Positions 8,143 to 23,100 of a DNA stretch of 60,000 bases are shown in pieces (positions within the stretch are counted from its first letter, which is position 1; each line of letters opens with the position of its first letter). The translations under genes and the position numbers were made by a program. The stretch spans positions 5,763,414-5,823,413 of the forward strand of contig NC_134034.1 of the NCBI RefSeq assembly GCF_964204645.1. Direction: 5' to 3'. This DNA comes from Tubulanus polymorphus. Taxonomy: Eukaryota; Nemertea; Palaeonemertea; Tubulaniformes; Tubulanidae. The notes under the pieces are model-generated. The model made no database searches. It saw only the letters and a program-made list of their open reading frames with translations, and was not told the DNA's origin.

Positions 8143-11100
8143 CTAAAAAAAACCACAAAAGAATCATGCAAACATACAATACATGTGTAGTACATAGGAA
8201 CCAGAAATGACAACAAAACACATTTAGTAAAATAGGGGCACGTTGGATCAGTCTACTGAGCTGCCAACCTCTACAAAGTGCTAGTAGTATCAAATTGAAT
8301 TTTTTCAGTAACATTTCATTGAAACATGAAAGAAAAAATTTTCAAATTAATCAGTCATTAACCTCTTCACTACCACAGATAATGTAACGTACCTCACCAG
8401 GATTCGAACCCAATGGCATCATTCAATTCAAATAAATTCGGTATTAGAGGCTGTAAGAGGTACAAATCCTCCATCTATGAGTAAAAATTGGAACTAAATA
8501 GAAGCAGACAAGCATATAGTACGGCTACACGCCAGTGGCGTAATGAATCGCCACACCAGCGGTTGTAGTAAACACATATATTTGCGACGTAAATATACGT
8601 CACAAGTGGTAATGAAAAGGTTAATAGTAAGACCCTCAGTAACATCATTCATATTTTTGTATGGATCGAACAAATCAAATCGGTATTTCGTGTTATAAAA
8701 CAGTAACAATTACTGAAAATCAGGAAAACGTAGTTGACAGCTCTAGTCTATAACAGAAATAAAGATACTGGCCAAAATAATGAGTCTAGAATTTTCTCAT
8801 TCATTATCTTAATCTAATTACGTCTCTAATCAGAATTTGTAAGTTGAAAACTCTTCGAAATCGGACAACTATCTAACCCTTAAAATGCTTAAATAAAGAA
8901 AATTATGTACTCTTAAGTCCTATATTTGTTGGGCTTTATCCATTGTCTCCTATTGCACCTTACCCCAAAACAAAAAACAGGTTTCAATGAACTATTACTG
9001 GTCTAGATGTATTGCATCAACAGCGCATGCATTCACTCTATGTTATTCAGAAGTGTCTAAATTTGGCCCATTTCATTATAGACCAGTCCAATTTGGACCA
9101 ACCTAAAAGATCGACTAATGTGTGTGCGCGCGCGTGTGTGTGTGGACAGAAACTGGTTCCAGGTCTGTTGTAAATCGTATTCAGCAGTATAAATTCAATT
9201 GTAATAAACTGGTCACTGATTCATCATAATCAAGCTGATGAACATAGTTTTCGAATTTCATATAAATTCTATATTTCCCATCCTTCCTCAGCAGGGATTC
9301 GGACCTGATGGCATCGCCACACTCAGCCACGGTACGGATCCCTGCCACACGTGCGCACGAAAACTTGTGGCACCAATCAGATTGCTCGTTGTATAATCGC
9401 TGAGGTAAACTGCATGGATGAACTATAAATGGGAAAACCCAGGCTAAAATAAAACAGGATTTCTGATTGGCTAATAATGACATCTTTTAAGTTGCGCATG
9501 TAGCTCCGCACTGGTCTAGTGTGGCAGGGTTTCGTACCAGGGCAATCTCGATGCAATCAGGTTCTAATCCCTGCCGTGGAAGAATGCTATTACCTAAAAT
9601 CAACGGATAAAGGATTGGTATATATTCATCATCAAATACTTTCAAATTAGATGCCATGATTTAGATTTTTAGATTTTTATATTTTTCTAAACCTGACTTT
9701 TTACAAAAATGCCCCTAAATCTGGTCAGATAAGTCAAACACACTTTTCCTGTCCCAAGTTGTCTGACTTACATGAGTTTTACTTCATTTCGAATGCACGG
9801 CAAAGCATCGGAAATGACTCTTTAAGCCCAATAAAATATATCAAAAGTTATTCAATGTTGTTTTCTAAATGGCTGCATAATCTGTGACCAGACCAGTAGG
9901 ACTCATAATCTATTTTTGTCAATACTACCTGATTTTTGAGAGGCTAGTGCATGAAGCAGGTGATTGTCGTTGTTCATCATCACTATCTGAATGAAACACA
10001 TCATCATCAGCTGGCACCACCTGGTGGTCATCAGTAATATCATTAACATTGGTGTCAGACATACTTGATCTAAACATGCGTGAAAACAACAACATCCAGA
10101 AAGTAGTAAAACATAAAGCATGCGACAGAGCAACATTACCAAAAACCTAGGCAGGACAAAGGTGCATGTTTTAAGCAATATAGAAATCAAAATGAACTAA
10201 ATCACATACAGGTCAGTCTTAGATGAAAAGATCAATAGTGAAAGGATAATGTAATAGTTTTAAACAAATTGGAAAATGTTCTTTAAAGTTTATCAGATAT
10301 AATGCAATTGAATTTCCTTTCCTCATGGTTTGATCCATTTATGTGATAAAAGCATACTGTATGCAAGTGATCTCTTCGAACTTATTTTCATATTGCTCAC
10401 AAATAGGCGATCAAAAGATTTTCAAAAATAGGGGTACAGGACACCATGCCCACTTGATGAAATGCTTGACAATCTCAATATTCAACGCCCAAAAGATGCA
10501 CAACGCCCAAAAGATGCAATTCTGCAATTGATTGTAAAGAAATATGCACAAGTACCAATTAGTTCATATGAAAATATAAGTACCATCTAATTTCACTATG
10601 CGACGCACTTTAGTGAATATGTACGTACAGAAACCAACAGCCTAGAAAGTCAATACAATCGGTGATTGTAATGAAATTTGCTCAACCATTGGCAAATTTC
10701 ATTAAGCAATATTCAACACCCCCTGGTGAACATCATACAGAAACCAAAGACTTCCAAACTGACCCCAATCATAGAACATGTTTTAACAAAATATACCTAG
10801 GTGCCAATACAAAAATACTAAGTTATTCGGCTATTCAACACCCTTATGAATATCTACATACAATCATCTTGAAAATCACTACAAATATGTATGTATAAGA
10901 TAATTGATTGAAGCGTCTTCAGGCTAAAAATTACGATTGTGGGGACATTAGGAAACGGCACTGCTGTCTTGTGACCGAATGACCTAATTTTTCTCATGGC
11001 CACAAACCATAGGGGGATTCATATAGGCCTATTGAAACATCAAGAAAATTGATGAAAGCCCCTTTAAATTTCTCCTCGAAAACTTAAGAAATTGTGAAAA

Positions 11101-14100
11101 AAGCTGATTTTAGGAAACAACAATGGTCACCAGTCATCTTGATTCTGTTCAGGCCAGTTTTTAGGCTGCCGATATATCTAAGGAACATACATGAATAAAC
11201 TAAACATCAAAAACAATCCCTTAAAGTGACTGCAATGCTTTCCAAAATAACAGGATTCCATCAGCAGGACTCACAAATGGACAATAGATGATAAGTGAAC
11301 GTTAAAGCCCACTGGGACTTCAGTCGCAAGTGCGCTAATTAGATCGGTTGATTTCCAACTGAAACCTATAAAACCTTTACATCTAAAACTAACAAATTTT
11401 AAAACTAAAATTTGGACCAAGCTGATAAAAATGACTAGAAAATATATACTTTTTGCAAATCAATATAAGTCCAATCAAACAATAAATCATTCATAATTGA
11501 TCAAGCAATGAATAATTGCAAAAACATATAGTGTCATGTATTGCAACATGTTTTTTTTTTTAGACGTCACGCGGGTGTTATAAAAGAATCTGGATCATGT
11601 TTATTACAATATTTCAAAAACTTATAACATATATCGGTTCCAAAAAGTTCTGCAGTGCTTTGCAACTAAAAGTTATATGGTACATGATTTTTCCCACTAT
11701 TTCCTGTTATCATTTCCTCCCCCCCCCCCCCCCGTTCACCATTTGCCATAAATATTATCCAGAAAATGGGTAACATTACATAACACTTCCAAGGGCAGAA
11801 AGCAGGCAGCTTAAACAACTGAAGCCAATTTAAAACATGGAATAAACATGCCTGTCACAGAGACATGTTTCAAGGCACATTGTACGATCACCAAGCTTTC
11901 ACCAACATATAACACAAGGATGAAGAAGATAAAATAACATACCGAATTGAATTAGCGCTTTGATTTGTGCTAGCACCATCTTTACTTCCTAGCTGCACAG
12001 TATTTTTCTCTGCTGAAAGTATGAATAAAGATTGTGTAACCATTTGCCTCACTAGGAAAAATGAAATTGCTGCGAATTCTATGAACATTTGTCTGCACAG
12101 TTAGAGAAGAAACAAGGCAGTAAATGGAAATAGACAAACCTTTCCGCTGTTCTTCCTCTGTTTTAGCCTTCAATATATTGCACTTCATTTGGTCAGGAGG
12201 AATCATTGATGCACCACTGACAAATTTCATCTGATTATTTTGATTGATATTGACATCTATTTTTTGCTTAGGTGGTGTGTCTGCCGGTTGACGTTCATCT
12301 AAACCTTTCAATCGTGCCTGAGCTGCTTCAGATGCATCTACAGTGCAAAAAAAAATGAAGATAGTTTCAATGACGATCATGCCAAAATAAATTATTCCCT
12401 AATATTCTTACACAGGTGATTTTCACCATCTACTAACTTTGAAGAATCTTTAGCTAAACAAATTAACTAAATGCTGTCATTTTAATTAGATTTTGAACGT
12501 AGCTGGAACCAAACTAATGAATGTTCATCAATCGAATACTGGGCAGTTTAAATTTGAAACAAGAATTATGCCTTGTGGCCTAAAATATCCCCCGCGATAC
12601 ACTCTCCCCCTGAAAGCCATTATCAATCATACATTTTCCAATGGATGGCTACCTTGGCAGCCGTATTTGAGGTATAATGATCTCCTTTTTTCGATAGGGG
12701 TAGACAGCTTACCGGCCCCAATCCCCACACCAAGTTTCATGAAAATGAAGAATTGTAGGCTGTATTGTACTAACAAAAAAATGAAGATGGCTGCCCTGGT
12801 GGCCATATTTGATGACTGATGACCTATATCTGTGATACAGGTGCACATCTCACCTGCAAAAGCTCACTCACTAAATCTTTATCAAAAATCACAGGCTGTA
12901 TTGCGCTACCTAGAGATTCAAGACAGCTGCACTGGTGGCCATATTGATTCCCTAACTCCATTTCCAATAGGGGTGGACATCTCACAAGCCCCAATCCGCC
13001 CAAGGAAACATAATGAAATATGCTTCATTTATTACCAGGTGATCGGAAATTATCACCTTTTCAAGTATTCAACACCCCCGGGTGGCCACATGGAATATCA
13101 TGTGACCTGGAAACTGTGTGCAGGGCTTATCATACTACCAACTTTATATCTGTTACACATCTTCATTATCAAATCTGCTTCATTTAGACGTTTATCAGAC
13201 GTCATCTTTACCATGTATTAAGCATCCAAGAAAAAAAATATGGCCACCAGTCGGCCATCTTGGATAAAACCACAAAACAAAACCCACAACAACATATCCA
13301 GACAAACATATGCGTTAAGTTACAAGAATACAGGAGTATAGAAGATCTTCAGACTAGATTGTGTTCACAGATGGACAACCTGACTCCAGTATACCCCCCT
13401 TAACTTTTTTGCGAGTAATATAGATATATCCGCTATCAAAAAAGTCGTTATAAATCATATGCTACAAACCTTTTAATGAGACATCATTCAAATCACTGTG
13501 AGTAGCTTGAGCTGACGCAACAGATGATGATGAAGTTGCTCGACTACTTTTCAAATTATTCGACTTGATAAGATTATCTAAACGTTCTATTGCAGCAGTT
13601 GACTTTGGAGGCACCATCATCTGATTTGTGCTTGTAACAGCATTAGTATTTGAGCCACTATCAGTGATGAATGACTGTTCTGAAGCTTTCTGAGGTGATT
13701 GAATTGGAGAGGGGGTCGTTTCAGCAACATCCACACTAAATGTTGTCCTAAAACAAGAAAAGATGAGGTGAAATTTGCATGGCAATGCAGATGATTTATC
13801 ATAGTCGCATTGACCAACCGAAAGGGAATTAAATTTTCAATGACAAAACATGAATTTTTCATCAAAATGGTTGGCTCTGCATAAGGGGTCTGCATGGAGA
13901 AATTAGTACACCATTTCATGTACAGTCAACCCTGTATAAGTCGTCATCGAATTAGTCGTATCATCACATCTCTCGTATGATTATTTTGGTCAAGATTTTT
14001 TTCTTCTTTAAACCTTATAAAATTATGCTTATAACTCGTACTTCATAAGTTGTGTTTTCACGTAAGTCATATCAATTTTAGAAGCCAAATCTTCTGATTC

Positions 14101-17100
14101 CATTCAAAATACCTCACTTTAGTCATAGGCCGATATGCCGGCAGCAAATATATAATATTGTCTACAATATAGTATAACTTTCTTGTGACATCTGCGTGGT
14201 GCACGTGGCAGCTTTAATTGATTGATTGAGGGTAGATTTCAGCGATATAGGATCTGCACTGTCAGCTCAGGATACAACCGGGAACATGACAAACCAAGAA
14301 GGAATGTGAGCGTCATATATATCGTATTTTCACAGGTTATTCGTGGAATTCGTATAAAACCACGACTTATAGATAACTCGTAAAAATACAACTTACACGT
14401 GACTCGTACATCACGTAAGTCGTACGACTGTAGTAACAATATTTGAAAGTAAAATCTATGGCTTATATACATTTGCATGAAAGAATTCTAAGAAGGGGCA
14501 GTGCACCAATCACCAATCAGCTTTCTAGTTAGGAAATGTTAAATATGTGTACAGTATTGCTTAGCTTATACCAAAAATTTAAAATGAATTCAACCTTTTC
14601 AGTCCTTATACCTCCCACTGTACTGAGCCAGAAAATGAAATTTTTGGTGATTTTACTAAAATCCCTGGTATAAAGATACTGTAAGTGGTTATGAAAAGGG
14701 GTACCGTACCCACAGAGGACAACGAGTAGGAAAACATTTTGGTGATAAGAAAATTATTTTCTATACCCTGGTACTAATTATTTGCGTCACATGACCTAAT
14801 TAAAATAAAATATATTTTCAGAAAAATGTCAAATAGAATTTGGATATTCTACCAATTGCTAAACAAAGCCTGCTATTTTATTCTACAGTGTGTTCTGATA
14901 ATTATCTGAGAATTTGACGGTAAAATTCCTTTTGATAAAAAATTATGGCAGTTTTACGAAAGTCACGGTTGACTGTGTACCAAGTAACGAAAGGGTTAAG
15001 TTAAGACCATTCATATAAATATGTGCCCATTCATGGTTGTCAAATGTAGGCCAATTGTTTTTATGAACATAATACTTCTACTTGAAAAGGGCAAAGTTGA
15101 AAATGAGTTCATTTCACTTATGTATATAGCTTACGAACTGCTCATATCCCTACCAATGAATTAAAATCATAACTCAATATTGGCTTATCTTACTCTGAAG
15201 TTGTTGGTGTTTTTGCATTGTTGTTATCAGCATGTACAGTTGTTTTAGATGGTGTTTTCTCACGTTCTTCACGGCGTTTTTTGTTTTCTTCTTCACGCCG
15301 TTTTTGGCGTTCCAACACTTTCTCTCGCTCAGCACGTTCGAATGTTGGTCGACGAGAATAACGTTTGCTCGCGCGTCGCTCGAAACGTTGCGTACGACGA
15401 GCTTGATTAGTGCTTGCTGTCTGAAACTCTGTGCGACCACTGAAAATGAGACATTTATTGAATCCACACATGATCTATAGCTGCAGAAAAGAGAAATTGA
15501 AAAAAAAAATAACTTAACTTATTTCAGATACTGTTAAATGAATATATAATTCAAGGACTATAGCCTGTCACATAGTAAATGCATGTGTAGTGTTATATAC
15601 AAAACCATGCGTTTGGTGCTTCTGCACGAGCAATTTAAGCCTCTCAACTTTTATTCACCATTGTTTTGATTTAAGTACCCCCTAGTTTATCTCTCTACTA
15701 CCGATTTTGATTCGCAATTTCTTTTCCCTTTAGTTTGTATCATCTCTGATTACTTGAATTAGTCTCGTTGTCTCAGGATTGTATATATATCTCATAAATT
15801 CTGTGGTATTTCAATATTCCTGAAGATGACTATCAGGACACAGTCGAAACGTTACAGTTACATTTTCCGACTATTTTTCCTTATTATTGTGGGATTTTCT
15901 CAACATAAATGGAAATACCCAATTTTACCATTCAATGACCCCTGATGAAAACAGAAACCAATGGCCTTGAAAATCACCAGGATCATAGAATATGTCATGA
16001 TCTAAAACTTTGCAATTGATTGTGATTACAAAACATGCATAGGTACCCATATGAATTGAAATATCTAATATAATACGATATTTACCCTTACCCAGTTTGG
16101 CCGAATTTCTTTAGATTTGCTTAACTGGTTTCAACAAGATACAGGCAATTTCACATTGATACAGGCAAATGACGTAACGTCCATATAGTCGAAGACAGTG
16201 CTTAAAATTGACTTATCGATCCTCTCCCAGTCAGTGTAAACTGCGAGCTGCGCGGTTTCTATGACCTACTCACGAATGTATCAGTGCGCGAGCACCTGTG
16301 AGGATAGTGATGGGGACCACACTTTATTGCCAGGCAAAACCGATATTGAAAATAATTCACTGACAGGTAGGCCTGTGCCTCAAATGTGCCTCATGTGCCT
16401 CAAAACTTTCCATAATACATTTTGGGAAGGTGAATACAACAGGTTATAACTAGGATCATTGATACAGGCAAATGACGCATTAAGGACAATTTTTTATCAG
16501 ATTATCAGTTCTATGTGATACAGCATATGGGACTATATCTATGGCAGTAGAGATACTATGGCTGTTGTTCGGTGAATGGCAGGATTTTTACTAGCGACGA
16601 TGCATATATGGTCTTCGACCATAAAAATACACCGTTTCATTGTATTTATTAGGCAACCTAAATTCAAATCAAAATTGTGAGAAAACTATTAGCAACAGAA
16701 ACCTACAAGCTATGAGAAGCTGTTTGCATCAACCTAATGGTGTAACTTTCAAGCAGACGATTGCATTGAAATAAATAAGGACTAGTTAATTAGCACAATT
16801 GATGCAAAGTTGTTGGCTTTTTCTATTATCTCCCAAAAAAGTCTTTAAATTCTTATAGTTGTATTGTTTGTTGCATTTTGGAAAAAAATTCCAATGTTCT
16901 CAGTGCGATAGCACATAAGTAAATTCAAAATATTCATGCAATTAATATAATACAACAAGGATTTTGCCAAAACATCAACATTCTCAGAAGATTTTACAAT
17001 TTTACCATTGTTTTGCTTGAACGATTCAGGAAGTGATTTTTACATCATTACTTGTTTCCAGTCTGCATACAGGCTAGTTTCCAGTCAATAATACAGGCTA

Positions 17101-20100
17101 GAGAAGCACTAAAATGCAGGCCTCAAATTTGGCCAAATCTTCAAAATTGGGCAATGTTAGAATGCTGTGGATGGCCACAGCAACCCACGAAAATTGTTTC
17201 CAAACCTGCAGGATTTTTGAATTTCAAAAGTGCCAATTCTTAATTCATTGTAGGTACAAATCACCATCAAAAAGTTTTTGCATCGGGACAAAGAGTGAAT
17301 CAATATGGCAGCGAGTACTGGGTGAATATTATTATGCATGACGCGGTGTTGGACTGTGGTGCCACCGTAATGAGCAGATGTGGAAACGTTCTATCCGTAG
17401 AGCCATAAAATGTTACTCAAAACTTTCTTTACTATAATTTTGCTTATTTATTTTACTTTCTCTATAAGGTTTGACTATCTCCTTTGGATTTCTATGAACA
17501 ACTAAAACAATTTTACATAATTCTACAGCTATTCTAACATTGGAGACTGAATATCTGTGATATTCTGGGATCATTGCAAAATACAATTAAAATGTAGTAA
17601 TTAATGTAGTAATCGGAGACTTCATTCCTAACCAATTAATTTCTTTTCTGTCAGTTAATGCTTATTTTTCATTGTTCTAAAAACATATATCCTTTAATTA
17701 CTTTTTATGAGTGGATGTGTATCATAAATAGTCCAATAATAACCGAATAATTATTATTTGTCCATTTGTATCTACGTATTTGTTATCACAGGTGACAGTT
17801 GAATTTCCTATCTTTATAGCGCCTCTGGTAGGTTGCAGGGTTCGGAATCAGAGTTAAATAGGTCATCGTAATTCTCAGAAATGGCTGGGGTAGATATCCA
17901 ATGCCGGAAGTGTTTGAGTTTTGGCCCAAGAAGTTAAATCAAATATTTTAATCCCAGTCTCTATTTGTTATGTTATGAGACGGGTTATGTTCAAGTAATT
18001 GACAAGTATTTCTTCATTGGTAATCGAATAATGAAGAGTTGCATATTCATGAGGGTGGAAGGGTACATGAACAATTACATTTTTTATCGAAGTGAAGAAG
18101 AAATTTCAGCAAGACAGGAATAACACATTGTCAAATTGATTTTTTATGTGAATGAATGAAGTATGACATTACCTGTATCTGAAACGGGAGCCCATTCGGA
18201 AGAAGTTTTGCCGCGCATTTGGACCCTTGACTGGTCCCTTGAGACGGAAGAATGAGTGATGCTCAACAGCGCATTTCCATAAATGTTTACATTCTTTTTT
18301 GTGAACCAGTCGGAATACAAAAGTATGTTCCTGTTCCCTGCCCTAAAGATGAATAGAATATAGGATACAAGAAATTATCCGGAATATCAATATATGAAGA
18401 GAAGTGTTCATACTTTACAAATCCAATCAAATGAAAATTTACTCATAAATTTCTACAATAACACAAACATGGCTTTCGTGGCAATCACATACCAGTAGTG
18501 AGAAAGTTGTCTCCATGGATAACATGGGAAGTGTCTTGAAATGCTCAACAGTCAGAAAATTGCAATATTCAATCCTACTGGTGAACGTATAAAGAAACCA
18601 ATGACCTCGATACTTACCAAAACCATAGAAGGTGTCAAGATATACAATTTTGCAATTTATAGTGGTAAATGAATGGTGGTAATGTAAATAGTGGTTATCA
18701 TGTGAACAAAGGATGCCCGATTTGGCCCAACAAGATGAACACAGATCATCATTTTCCAGGCCCAAAATAGGTTAAAGAATCCCTCATCATCTCGATGCAG
18801 GCCTTAAGGGAGCAGTATTATCACAAATAAAAAAAAACAATTAAATATAGTAATTAGATTAATAATGATATACAAATGATATTCAAAACTATACTATTTT
18901 ATGTACTAGATACAAACACCTTATATAGAAATATCATGGGATAGCTATCAAGGCCTATATTACAGCAATTTAATTGCACACCTAATAATAAAGTGAAAGG
19001 GAAACCCCCAAACGGAACGGACTCACTGACTGTTTACAGTGCGTCTAGCCTCCCTTATCTTCCTAAATCCCAAATAAAGGCTGGCTTATGTCGACAAGCA
19101 ACGCGACGCCTACCGACTCAACTGAGAGCAACCGCAATCGCAGCCCAGCGTATGTCAACTGCACTCCGATTCGCGGCAACTGAGGCCGACTAGCGGGATA
19201 TGAGATCCGCCCAGTTGCTTCCCTGCTTATGTCGGTTACGATTACTGGCAACTGCAACGGCTCAGATGGTTACGTGTTAAGCATTTTGAGAATAAATTAA
19301 AATTATTTTGAAGGAAATTCATTTCTATTAGAAAAGCTATTTCTTTAAGATCTTTATCTATCTGATTCTGTTATGAATACGATGTGCTAGCGACATTATA
19401 TAAAGATGGCCGCTCACACCATAATTCTCCCAATGTCGTTTCTAGATCTTCGGTCCAGTCATCTGCCGTGCTCAAGGTTTGGTTTACATTTTGAACTACT
19501 TGAATTTGAAAGTTTATGACTAATTACAAATGAAGCTAACTGGCGGTCATAATTTGTATTATGTATATGCCGTCTCTTATTGGCTGTAACCCTTGCGCTC
19601 AGTTCTTTCGCATTGCAAATCAGCTTACGGGTATGTCGTTTGCGATCGAAAGCAACTGTCCGCCTATGGTAGATCATGGGCAACTAGTCGGATACGGCTT
19701 GCAACGAGTCAGTAGGCATCGGGTTGCCGTCCCAAGCCGGCTCATGTCGAACCTTTACAGCTGCAACTGGCGGCCTCCCTAGGATAACCAATCTACAGAA
19801 TTTCAGTAAGTTATCTTAAACCGTTTATGAGTTATAGCCCGTAAATGAAAATTTAAAAAAATGACTTTCTGCGACCTTGACATAGACCTACAGGACCCAA
19901 AATCTAATCAGTTACTAACCTCATATAGTACAACAAACTGTTGAATTTGAAGAAAATCTGTTTAAGGGTTTAGGTGCTAGGGCAGACCTGCTTACCCCAA
20001 AATTTCAAAATCAGTAGTTTTGCATATTTATCTCAGTAAAAATAAGCTCACATCAGTAGTCTTAATGAATATTTGTCTCTCAGTTATTTCCAATTAAGCA

Positions 20101-23100
20101 TCAGTAGTTTTATATCATAAAATCAGAAGTTTCCTTTAGAGTATCAGTAGTATCAGAAAACAGAATTAATTTTAAAAAGTAAAATTGAATTTTCATTATT
20201 TTTTAAATTTTTCATTGTTCGTCCGGTCAATGAGAACCAAAATCTGAGTATCGGAAGGATAAAAAAACCTCAAATGTTCTTAATTAACAGACAGTATGTT
20301 CAAAATGTGGCATTTAATTTAGCAATATTGATCTTTTCCCGGGAGTGAATCTACTTAGTATTATGGAAAAGGTATCAGGCAGGTGCTGCGACTATCAGGT
20401 GATAAAAGGATAAGTAGTGGGTTTTCCCCAAGGGTGAAAAGATCTATCAATAGTCAGGAAAATAATCGTTTAAAAAGAAAATAGAAAAAACAATTTCATT
20501 TTTATTTCTATTTTGCCTTCCGACATTAAACCTACCCATAAAATAAAAAAGCCTTGCCACACTAAATACAGTAACAACCACTGTTAAGTCAATGAGTCTT
20601 TACCCCAAGTTTTACCATCTGAAGAAATTTATTTCAACGTTTATTCATACTTGTCAATTACTTAGTATTTGTTCGGGTCACGATAAAATATTCATTGAAA
20701 GTTTATATATTTCAAAAACTTTTCATTTAAACACTGCATGAAAACGTAATCATAACGCGTGCGCCAATGTGAGCATTGGTACGCTGTCACAAGTGACTGT
20801 GTGTATAACGTGTGTAAAGAGATTATATTGATCACTCACAGCAGCAATGCAGTGAAAAAAAGATAGACACACGTGTACGCCACTGCCATCAGTACTAATT
20901 AATACTCTGACCAGATTTACGAGCAGTAGAAGTAAACGAACCAGTACTCCTGTTTTGGACAGTTCTAATTTTAACCGTATTTACAGATGTGATGATATAC
21001 TTCAGCCGTATTTCCATACAGGAAGATAAAACAAATCCGTATTTTGAAAATAACGGATGAAAAACCGTTGTTTTTACGGAGCATCCGTACTTCCGTATTA
21101 GTTATTAAAATCCGTAGCAAATAGGGAAATCCCGTAGGGGTAAGCACGAAACCACTGCAGACAGACAGAGGGACGGCGAAGTAAATACAGTATGCCCCCC
21201 CCCCCCAACGCCTTAAAAGCCGGAAATCCAGTTTCACCATGAATATAATCCCATGGGCAAAGTGGTTTTAACTTGAAAAAAAGGAGCTCATTTGTTAAGG
21301 GCATTGCCTACAAAAAATCGTCTTAATTCGAGAGTTCTTTTTATATAGTACTTTATCTCATTCAAATAATTTTCGCGCGGAAAGTAATTTTTTCAAAAAG
21401 TTTTTAAAATATGATACAATGATTTTTAGGAATACGGCGCACCTCTTCAAATGCATCAATTATACGTCGTTTAGGCTGAGAACCAATGAAACAATTCTCA
21501 CAAAAAAAAAAACGTACCGCGATTTAACTAATTGGCTCAATGCCAGCTTCACTATCGCTTACAAAGGTAAACCATAAAAAATCAGGTCCCTAAGACATAG
21601 GTAAGCGAGTCCAATACTCACCTGATCATCATCTTCTACAACCACCAATGATAATTTTCGCCCAGTAAAGTCCAGCTTTGTAATTTTGGGCCTGGAAAAA
21701 GAGGTGTTCATATTGTAGGCAAGGTATGAATTTCATGACGGCAATTGACAGCTTTTGCTGACGATGAATAAGAAATGTAGCGAATGACGTAATCATCTTG
21801 CAGTAATGAGCACACAGCATTCCATACTAAGAAATGAGGAAATCCTGCGTGTCGTAGCTTGGTAGTGTTTAGGTGGATACAAAAAAATACTTTAGTATAG
21901 TACGCTGTACAGCTTCCGGCAATTAACGTCCATAACAGGAGCCGATGCGTACGTTACACAACTTGAAAATCAGACGCAAGGGTCAATAAAAGACAAACAC
22001 ATTTAAAATCTTCATACAATTAACATTTAATTCATTCTGATGAATGCCATTTCAAATCACACGATACACTATCAGAGTATCATGACAAATATGTTCAATT
22101 AGTACTTCATGAAATAAAACAGGACTTTTATATTTCCATGAACATAATTATAATAAAGTTAATACAGATGGCATCTGTATCATGTTCCAAAATAATGTTC
22201 TTCAATTTTCAGACAGTGCTAAATATCTGGGGACGTATGTAACAATTCACTGGAAAACTCTATAGCTGATAGCGTTAATGATTTTCTAATGCGTGTTGAT
22301 CGAGTTTCCTACCATTTTTGGGATGGTTGCACTTTGTGGGATTACTCTAACCCTAAGGCCTTTTTTTTAAATTAGTTGGAGCATGGATTTTTGAAGGAAA
22401 ATTTTGGAAGGGTGAAGGAAAAAAAATAAAAATAAAATCTTTTGGTATTTCATATAACAAAATATGGAAGGGTGAATAGGAAATAAAATAAAATAAAAAA
22501 ATCATTTTTTATTGCTATTTTATATACTTATGTGGAAGGGTGAAGGAGAAACAATAAAATAAAAACAAGAGCCCCAAGGGGCACTATGGCCAGCCTGTCA
22601 GCTTTTCATAAAATGGAAAATGATGATGCATTCTATGGGTTATACGACTTCAATCTTCAATAGTTTTCACTGGCAATTACCAGGCAACAATTCAATCAAC
22701 ATCTATCAGCTAACTAGATAAGGAGTTGTAACTGCTATTCATTGTAATATAATTGGCAAAGGAAAACATCGTATTAGTGGTAGAGGAAGGACAGCATTTT
22801 TTGGATTTACTTACCAGAAGAAAAGACCAATTTTTTGTTGCCCTTCGAAGACTAGAATACCAGTAGGTGTAAGACCAAGACTATATTGCTGACCATCGCG
22901 TCCCTGAAATTCGAATTAAATCTATAAGGCCTACTAAGCTGGTATCTATCTTGACACACACCAATTCAAATCATGAGGATGCGCTTCCGCGGTGCTGCAG
23001 GGTTTGCAAGGGCGCCTGAGAAAATCAATAATTGGTTTAGCACAACTTAAGCTATTTCTAAGGCTAGAGTGTATTCAACAGGTAATGAGTGAAATAAAAC

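Noticed and set aside
15824-15862. Hammerhead ribozyme
   Set aside because: The core CTGATGA is absent (CTGAAGATGA instead) and stems I and III could not be drawn.
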